Source: an uncultured Planctomycetaceae bacterium
Lineage (GTDB): Bacteria; Planctomycetota; Planctomycetia; Pirellulales; Pirellulaceae
DNA: 9,684 nucleotides
Reading direction: 5' to 3'
NCBI GenBank assembly: GCA_903927685.1
Contig: CAIYOB010001668.1
Span: 1-9,684, forward strand
In this document: positions 7,801-9,684 of the stretch, one piece after another
How positions within the stretch are numbered: position 1 is the first letter of the stretch
Layout: each line of letters begins with the position of its first letter
The notes under the pieces: generated by a model
Told to the model about the DNA's origin: nothing
The model's input: only the letters and a program-made list of their open reading frames with translations
The model's database searches: none
Made by a program: the position numbers and the translations under genes

Positions 7801-9684
7801 AGCGTTTCTGAACAACAACGTACTGGTCGATTCCAAGTACAACTCCGAAGCGCCGGAGACCGATGTCGCCCTCCGCTTGCTGGCCGATCTGGGAGACGGG
7901 GAGAAGGAGTTCGTCCTGAACGTTCCCCGGAAGTGGCTGGACCCGCCACCACCACCGCCGCCGACGCCTCCCAACACCACGCCGGACCCCGCCAAGTCGG
8001 GCCCGAAGAGCGTCAAGGAACCCGGGTTCATCCTGCAACGCCTGATCGACACCGAATTCAAGCGGAATTACGGATTCGACAACGAGTACGACGCAGCGAA
8101 CGCGACGCCCTACGGCTTGCCTGACCACAGTACGCTGCGCGATGTCTGGGGGTTGCCCGCGACGGGGACGGCGCAGCTCAACCTGGGGCTCCGCTACATC
8201 ACCGTGGGCGTGAGCGGGCAAGCGTTAACCATCGAGGCGCTGCCCATCCCGCTGGGTGCCAGGGGAACGGACCCGTACCGCGTCGAGCCAACGTTGCTGA
8301 TCAAGAACGACGCGCCGGTGTACCAGCCGGTGACGCGCGAGCCGCAGTTCAGCAAGGTCATCAAGCCGGCTTCGATCCGGATCGTGCCGGGCAATGTCGC
8401 CAACACCGTGACGGTCGGAACGCTGGCGGACGAGCGGGGCAAGACCGGCGCGGCGTCGACCTTCACGCAACAGCTCAGCAGCCTGAGCCACATCCGCACG
8501 CTCGACACGCCGGCGGCGGATCAGACGTTCGTGTTCGGCGAAGACTGGGGCCTGAAGCACTTGTTGCCGCGCGACCTGGAACCGGACTTCCTGACGGGGT
8601 TCCTGAGCAAATGGTCGAACGTCTCGTTGACGATCGACACGAGCAAGGCCGTGGCGGCGGGCAAGAATCTGGTGATCGACTTCCGGAACGTGGCCACGGA
8701 ACTGAGTTTCTCGTTCGAGCAGGGCGAGCCGGGCCAGATGTCGTTGGTCGTCGAGCGTGCGGCCTCGCTGCCCGAGGGCTTCGAGTTTCCCAACATCTCG
8801 TCCTGGCTGGCGGCTTTTGGCCAGGAAATCGAGAACAGCGACCAGGCAGGGTTCCTCAAACTGCTGGAAGACAACATCCTGCCGTTGCTGACGACGTTTC
8901 CCTTCGCCCGGATCACCTTCACGCACGTCGACGAGAACACGACGGTGTTTGGCGGGCGGGACCTGAACACGTTCTCTCTGCCGGCCGGGCAAGGCAGCCA
9001 GAAACAGGCCTACCAGGGCCGGCTGTACGCGGGCAGCGGTAGGCGGGCGTTGTCCGAGGTGTTCCTGAATCCGACGAACATCCAGTCGATGCTGGGGCTG
9101 GAGTTGCCTCCCACGTTCGTCACGAACACGCTGGAATACGGCTTCGACCCACTGGTCGACGGACCCAAGCTGCTGCGGAACATCACGAAGCCTCTGAGTG
9201 TCCTGACCGGTTCGGCGGGCATCCGGGTGAATCTGGGGGCGATGCCGCTGCTGCCGATCGAGGCCACGGGGATTCGTCCCGGCAACCTGCGGAATATCGA
9301 CAACGTGACCGTCTCGGCGGGCATCAACGTCATCTTTGGCTCGAACTTCGGCCAGAATGCATTGAACGCCGTGGCCAGCCGCGTTCCTGGACTGAAGGAC
9401 TCGTACAGTCAGTCGCAGCAGATCACGTCGGCCAAGTCGTTCCTGGATCAGGGGCTCGACCTGGGCACGAACGTGTTCACGATCCAAGGCTTCTCACCGC
9501 TGGACCTCCTCGGCCCGCTGAGCGCCGCCGCGGGGCCGGTGACCACCAACTTGACGACGACCCTGGGCTTCGAGGACGCGGTGCCCAGCCTGGCTCCCGG
9601 CTTGCACCTGTTGGCCGGCGGAACGGGGTCCGACACCTACCGCGTGGCCGCGACGTTCTGGGGCCTGGGAGCGGCGTTGGAGTA
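1859..9684 (+). CDS. Giant LEPR-XLL-like / DUF4347 / RTX-repeat surface protein (3' end outside window)
   Basis: One frame runs without a stop from ATG 1859 to the right edge, 2608 complete codons; the last two bases are TA, so a tyrosine or a stop could follow. Because another cap motif has just begun, continuation is likely. Order: KR-rich N-terminus with LEALEGRLLFASD (16-42), DUF4347 (about 97-250), RTX calcium-binding nonapeptides in several blocks between 318 and 1669, four G-x-F-x-L repeats (945-1876), Pro-rich linkers, a diverged cap module (2221-2500) and the start of a new one (2587 on). Proteins of this architecture are known from planctomycetes as very large, probably secreted, calcium-stabilised surface proteins or adhesins; the actual role is unknown. 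No transmembrane helix is evident. The chain has a single cysteine, Cys201. RTX arrays suggest folding outside the cell on calcium binding; no type I secretion genes are visible here. A long leader and possible operator precede it. Confidence 0.92.
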   Translation, partial: MSRVRSYVGPAEPVGKRRRRHKKRRRTLWLEALEGRLLFASDLTSTNSHEWSAWLGAPNVADDRGRPPSAEAGTAVAKGIRTDVSAAIQRTIDAASVIVFVDSAVEDRDLLLDRSAGSLSAEPGVHVVALAADRDGLHQISEVLQVARGVAAIHIVAHGASGNLSLGSTQVGLRTLDEHADELRAWRSSLAPGADLLIYGCDVAGSQEGHDFVQRLSALTGADVAASDDPTGAAARGGDWVLEVTVGAVEHAPLFTAATLPEYRHLLPRPALPAPTQIPKNGLAGIAYVAGTIGTAGKDRITLPIPNTTGSLADGATDDDALIGDNRGNTLKGSAGNDTLWGRGGNDTLEGGPGDDHLIGDAGNDTLRGGEGSDTYYFEANWGVDDISETAGGINTLDFSNVVSPLTIKIKKGGGVEVFVSKLSDPTQPLNADNKLTVDKGIDSILGGQGDDLFLFERGAPIGTLTLDGYRGNDQLDFTGSLPIPLLLSKDFSGPVEIDLTKDKQQNPPFKTLSSIELVTGGSGDDRIVGQDDVANGVLYGGKGVDVVIGGDLADVVRGDAVRRTNTGDPATEVNVSSGISNTDKSDLLVGGLGVDQLHGGDGDDFLIGGQARVPDAVPITPGTTTVPPESTARPGPRIGTTEQLYYVTTTSLVRDGDDELIGGKGNDTYVFGPAFGTDTITELFREGDLDTVDFSAVTQNMSVRVRPFLSAPGTPGPDHGLLIDAGTAGSVKAAGLAPTAGVDYVEQVVAGKGVNTFKLELQRYLTDAAVTAWVLPPLFQLDNSASSNGTLDLTDLKRLADTDQHFQFTFTASKTDAEHPDASNRVLVEIVNPANSRKVSIAAYHIQHIKEGLGHQTYRYTDDAIIEGTITPQAFVPAPPPAPGTPPNPDPMRQFDFSESAAAVRLNLTDQDQVLGPQAFAEVVDSSETSVKEVWTLRVPADVGSFRLSVNGKSTPSFVLIPNGGTPIAPGPGFDALLTAIALGLDRAVPIRQTKPAPGTPPFNPSPGLPFRGSVEVAGTALGTGGYEFTITAPSAEIGLVIDADLKLKTGTGAPTGVAATKRKHELSNIHPTRQRDAKARAGEGGTWRVWTTAGTGAPSNSVITRALNSLTNYTPPKATTSPGTFKLVLTLSDNTTVTTDEMSVNVDARTLRSKLNTKLTAAKLTAKVLGKGTTAFPWQISFLPQGVALTKVVRTLEIVPGVANPLRFPTSVFVESGSADNSVQKFWTDAAGGQFSVSYGSKLGAKTVSLDPPKPPRAATPTAEQLKLALESLPGFATAISSVTGTGTKADPWTVTLNSAAAASAEGYRLSGKFLLFGIANANVYATSVTVPANSLALGPHFVSFTPATRPNLQDIYGGKAFDYIFMPVPSVATQDYQQPLNKGADGNATIRGNTGSDVLESGAGNDTLQGGGGQRNADAFAPGARNTTPPGDGKKISVKTGVDDWLFGGSGHDTLLGDAAVDLEGLEFDSWDALLRTLTLKPITTAGGDRVQPFVDLSQPFAGTLVPPPAPPAIGTPKLELAGKTVKIPIVVGGVSQVLTGTVESNSYSTLVIAQASVDTWTAAGQAPAASTTIRVLDAQPLGGRDRLYGGADDDRIEAGGGDDTVFAGAGHDAILGGVGEDVIQGNSGRDLIDGGLGNDRLDGGADVDKYVFKPGWGHDQVIESGFDFAEAAPATIQENIESSPVFGPLYAKLAKQPNFFVVNTLDLSESLAPVPATSPPPQLTHVFSDGRLITAQGTAVTVVSRRLDAAGNIVSRGTATQANDYHAVQFVTVPFPAAPPTGTDAPTATFSLTYRGETTTQLPFYVPTGLPPLIPAGTGQTEVPDNLQNRILLGLEKLSGLKGNVKVEVDAGTESAAPANSQTFKITFQKQPVPGQSPPPATGPLKDVERLVATTYAVPLEVSPSRYSGPVASSGRSRVALLGFAAGQSAAGTAVPLAAGVSDPKVLDAAQTTSLRAKLEAAFDVFPQGKSRELFNPAFLNNNVLVDSKYNSEAPETDVALRLLADLGDGEKEFVLNVPRKWLDPPPPPPPTPPNTTPDPAKSGPKSVKEPGFILQRLIDTEFKRNYGFDNEYDAANATPYGLPDHSTLRDVWGLPATGTAQLNLGLRYITVGVSGQALTIEALPIPLGARGTDPYRVEPTLLIKNDAPVYQPVTREPQFSKVIKPASIRIVPGNVANTVTVGTLADERGKTGAASTFTQQLSSLSHIRTLDTPAADQTFVFGEDWGLKHLLPRDLEPDFLTGFLSKWSNVSLTIDTSKAVAAGKNLVIDFRNVATELSFSFEQGEPGQMSLVVERAASLPEGFEFPNISSWLAAFGQEIENSDQAGFLKLLEDNILPLLTTFPFARITFTHVDENTTVFGGRDLNTFSLPAGQGSQKQAYQGRLYAGSGRRALSEVFLNPTNIQSMLGLELPPTFVTNTLEYGFDPLVDGPKLLRNITKPLSVLTGSAGIRVNLGAMPLLPIEATGIRPGNLRNIDNVTVSAGINVIFGSNFGQNALNAVASRVPGLKDSYSQSQQITSAKSFLDQGLDLGTNVFTIQGFSPLDLLGPLSAAAGPVTTNLTTTLGFEDAVPSLAPGLHLLAGGTGSDTYRVAATFWGLGAALE
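1904..1984 (+). other. N-terminal LEPR-XLL-like export/sorting motif (residues 16-42)
   Basis: A run of basic residues, KRRRRHKKRRR (16-26), is followed by TLWLEALEGRLLFASD (27-42). This matches the basic-then-LExLExRxLLSAD pattern found at the N-termini of large exported planctomycete proteins (LEPR-XLL type), with Gly in place of Pro in the core and Phe-Ala in place of the usual Leu-Ser. There is no long hydrophobic core as in a classic Sec signal and no standard Tat motif. Function as an export signal is inferred from the family. Confidence 0.75.
2147..2608 (+). other. DUF4347 domain (residues about 97-250)
   Basis: Signatures in order: a hydrophobic strand VIVFVDS (97-103), then IHIVAHGASGNLSLG with His158-Gly159, LAPGADLLIYGCDVAGSQEG with Gly200-Cys201-Asp202, LTGADVAASDDPTG, and a closing GGDWVLEV (Trp240). 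These are the hallmarks of DUF4347, which commonly sits at the N-terminus of very large repeat-rich bacterial surface proteins. The His-Gly and Gly-Cys elements, 43 residues apart and each after a hydrophobic strand, resemble the catalytic dyad arrangement of caspase-like clan CD peptidases. That similarity is my inference; the family function is uncharacterised. Confidence 0.82.
2810..3058 (+). repeat. RTX nonapeptide array 1 with cap (residues 318-400)
   Basis: Six consecutive 9-residue units encoded by 27-bp repeats fill 2828-2989: GDNRGNTLK, GSAGNDTLW, GRGGNDTLE, GGPGDDHLI, GDAGNDTLR, GGEGSDTYY. They fit the GGxGxDxLx calcium-binding parallel beta-roll consensus. The array ends in the usual cap, SDTYYFEANWGVDDISE, and then NTLDFS (LDFS at 397-400). 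Confidence 0.92.
3182..3946 (+). repeat. RTX-type block 2, interrupted, with second cap (residues 442-696)
   Basis: GIDSILGGQGDDLFLFE (442 on) and GYRGNDQLDF lead into GGSGDDRIVG (3419 on), GGKGVDVVIGGDLADVVRGD (to 3538), GGLGVDQLHGGDGDDFLIGG (3629-3688) and GDDELIGGKGNDTYVF (3827-3874). The units are less regular than in array 1 and are broken by non-repeat stretches, including a Pro/Thr-rich insert at about 3695-3785. The block ends with a cap of the form DTYVFGPAFGTDTITE and VDFS (693-696). Confidence 0.85.
4487..4540 (+). other. Pro-rich linker (residues 877-894)
   Basis: VPAPPPAPGTPPNPDP separates the post-cap segment from the first G-x-F-x-L repeat region. A related PAPGTPPFNPSPG recurs inside repeat copy A at about 4850-4885. 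Confidence 0.7.
4691..4990 (+). repeat. G-x-F-x-L beta repeat, copy A (residues 945-1044)
   Basis: The copy begins GSFRLSVNGKSTPSFVL, has an amphipathic middle (FDALLTAIALGLDRAVPI) and ends GYEFTITAPSAEIG. This is the pattern strand - GxxT - helix (A/L-rich) - strand - Y/F-x-I/V-T-F seen in a repeat common in large planctomycete proteins. A Pro-rich insertion sits between helix and final strand. Confidence 0.6.
5231..5461 (+). repeat. G-x-F-x-L beta repeat, copy B (residues 1125-1201)
   Basis: GTFKLVLTLSDNTTVTTDEM starts the unit, followed by the helix-like LRSKLNTKLTAAKLTAKVLG and the closing strand FPWQISFLPQGV. The layout matches copies A, C and D; sequence identity is low. Confidence 0.6.
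5558..5809 (+). repeat. G-x-F-x-L beta repeat, copy C (residues 1234-1317)
   Basis: GGQFSVSYGSKLGAKTVSL opens the unit, TAEQLKLALESLPGFATAI forms the helix-like centre, and the DPWTVTLNSAAAASAEGY strand closes it. It is the copy closest to the usual form of the repeat (A-E-Q-L-x-x-A-L-E-S-L). Confidence 0.65.
6014..6256 (+). repeat. RTX nonapeptide array 3 (residues 1386-1466)
   Basis: GADGNATIR, GNTGSDVLE and SGAGNDTLQ (6014-6094) are consecutive nonapeptides. A 30-residue Pro/Gly/Thr-rich insert follows, then GVDDWLFGGSGHDTLLGD resumes the pattern. No DTYxF cap closes this block; another segment follows before array 4. Confidence 0.85.
6614..6866 (+). repeat. RTX nonapeptide array 4 with cap (residues 1586-1669)
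   Basis: The longest uninterrupted run: seven 27-bp units at 6635-6823 encode GGADDDRIE, AGGGDDTVF, AGAGHDAIL, GGVGEDVIQ, GNSGRDLID, GGLGNDRLD and GGADVDKYV. It ends in the cap VDKYVFKPGWGHDQVIES. The matching LDLS strand comes only at 6983-6994 because about 40 residues are inserted within the cap. Confidence 0.93.
7232..7486 (+). repeat. G-x-F-x-L beta repeat, copy D (residues 1792-1876)
   Basis: ATFSLTYRGETTTQLPFYV opens the unit, LQNRILLGLEKLSGLKGNVK is the helix-like centre, and SQTFKITFQKQPV is the closing strand. Here the repeat follows array 4, whereas copies A-C precede array 3, so repeat types are interleaved. Confidence 0.65.
7487..8518 (+). other. Unassigned region of the giant protein (residues about 1877-2220)
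   Basis: I recognise no family. It is mixed alpha/beta-like sequence with a helix-prone stretch (TTSLRAKLEAAFDVF, about 7727-7771), a polyproline linker at 7940-7993, and then beta-rich sequence (LNLGLRYITVGVSGQALTIE, about 8180-8239). The reading frame and codon use continue as in the flanking domains, so it is a real part of the protein. Confidence 0.5.
7940..7993 (+). other. Polyproline linker (residues 2028-2045)
   Basis: DPPPPPPPTPPNTTPDPA is encoded partly by a CCA/CCG run. It looks like a flexible or extended spacer between domains. The short repetitive run could vary in length between strains. Confidence 0.75.
8519..9358 (+). other. Highly diverged cap module (residues 2221-2500)
   Basis: DQTFVFGEDWG (from 8519) resembles the DTYxF-x-x-x-W-G cap, and NLVIDFRNVATELSFSFE (from 8666) resembles NTLDFSNVVSPLTIKIK after array 1. 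FGGRDLNTFSL (about 8951-8983) parallels AGKGVNTFKLEL after cap 2. IRVNLGAMPL ... LRNIDNVTV (about 9223-9316) parallels VEIDLTKDK ... LSSIELVTGG in block 2. The segment order is conserved though calcium-binding glycine/aspartate units are largely lost. This is a by-eye alignment. Confidence 0.5.
9614..9684 (+). repeat. Start of a further RTX cap at the window edge (residues 2586 on)
   Basis: AGGTGSDTYRVAATFWGLG matches the last RTX unit plus cap (GGxGxDTYxF...WG) of arrays 1, 2 and 4. It suggests that another LDFS-type module follows beyond the right edge and that the protein is well over 2608 residues long. Confidence 0.65.

Noticed and set aside
6005..8221. 738-codon open frame on the minus strand
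   Set aside because: Same situation: antisense to RTX arrays and beta repeats, Arg/Gly-rich low-complexity translation, no domain signature.
8225..9487. 420-codon open frame on the minus strand
   Set aside because: Antisense shadow of the giant protein; composition is Arg/Gln/Val-rich and no family is recognisable.

Overview
The window is about 9.7 kb of GC-rich DNA whose readable genes all lie on the plus strand. It looks like a planctomycete chromosome (Pirellula/Rhodopirellula-like). The second gene starts with a basic stretch followed by a LEPR-XLL-like export motif, then a DUF4347 domain, RTX-type repeats and beta-sandwich-like repeats. The first gene is a right-handed parallel beta-helix protein of a type common in that phylum. 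This assignment rests on protein architecture only; there is no rRNA or marker gene.

Layout: (1) 2-1297 is the C-terminal part of the beta-helix protein, cut by the left edge. (2) 1298-1858 is a 561-bp intergenic region with a terminator-like hairpin just after the first gene, a candidate sigma70-type promoter overlapped by an inverted repeat, three CGTCAC motifs, and a Shine-Dalgarno-like sequence before the second gene. (3) 1859 to the right edge is one uninterrupted reading frame of at least 2608 codons with no stop inside the window, encoding a giant, probably exported surface protein. Long minus-strand open frames opposite it are shadows.

Giant protein, in order: KR-rich N-terminus with an LE.LEGRLLFASD motif (residues 16-42); DUF4347 (about 97-250) with an HG/GCD pair; calcium-binding RTX nonapeptide blocks (about 318-379, 442-697, 1386-1466, 1586-1669); at least four diverged copies of a G-x-F-x-L repeat (about 945-1876); Pro-rich linkers; and recurring modules that start with a DTYxF...WG cap and continue through LDFS-like strands, including one highly diverged copy near 2221-2500. 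The window ends as another cap begins.

The two genes are separated by a likely terminator and are probably not one operon. One could speculate that both serve extracellular polysaccharide or surface biology (a beta-helix carbohydrate-active candidate and a calcium-stabilised adhesin), but the sequence shows no direct link. The most notable direct observation is that the giant protein has exactly one cysteine in 2608 residues, and it lies at the conserved GC position of DUF4347.
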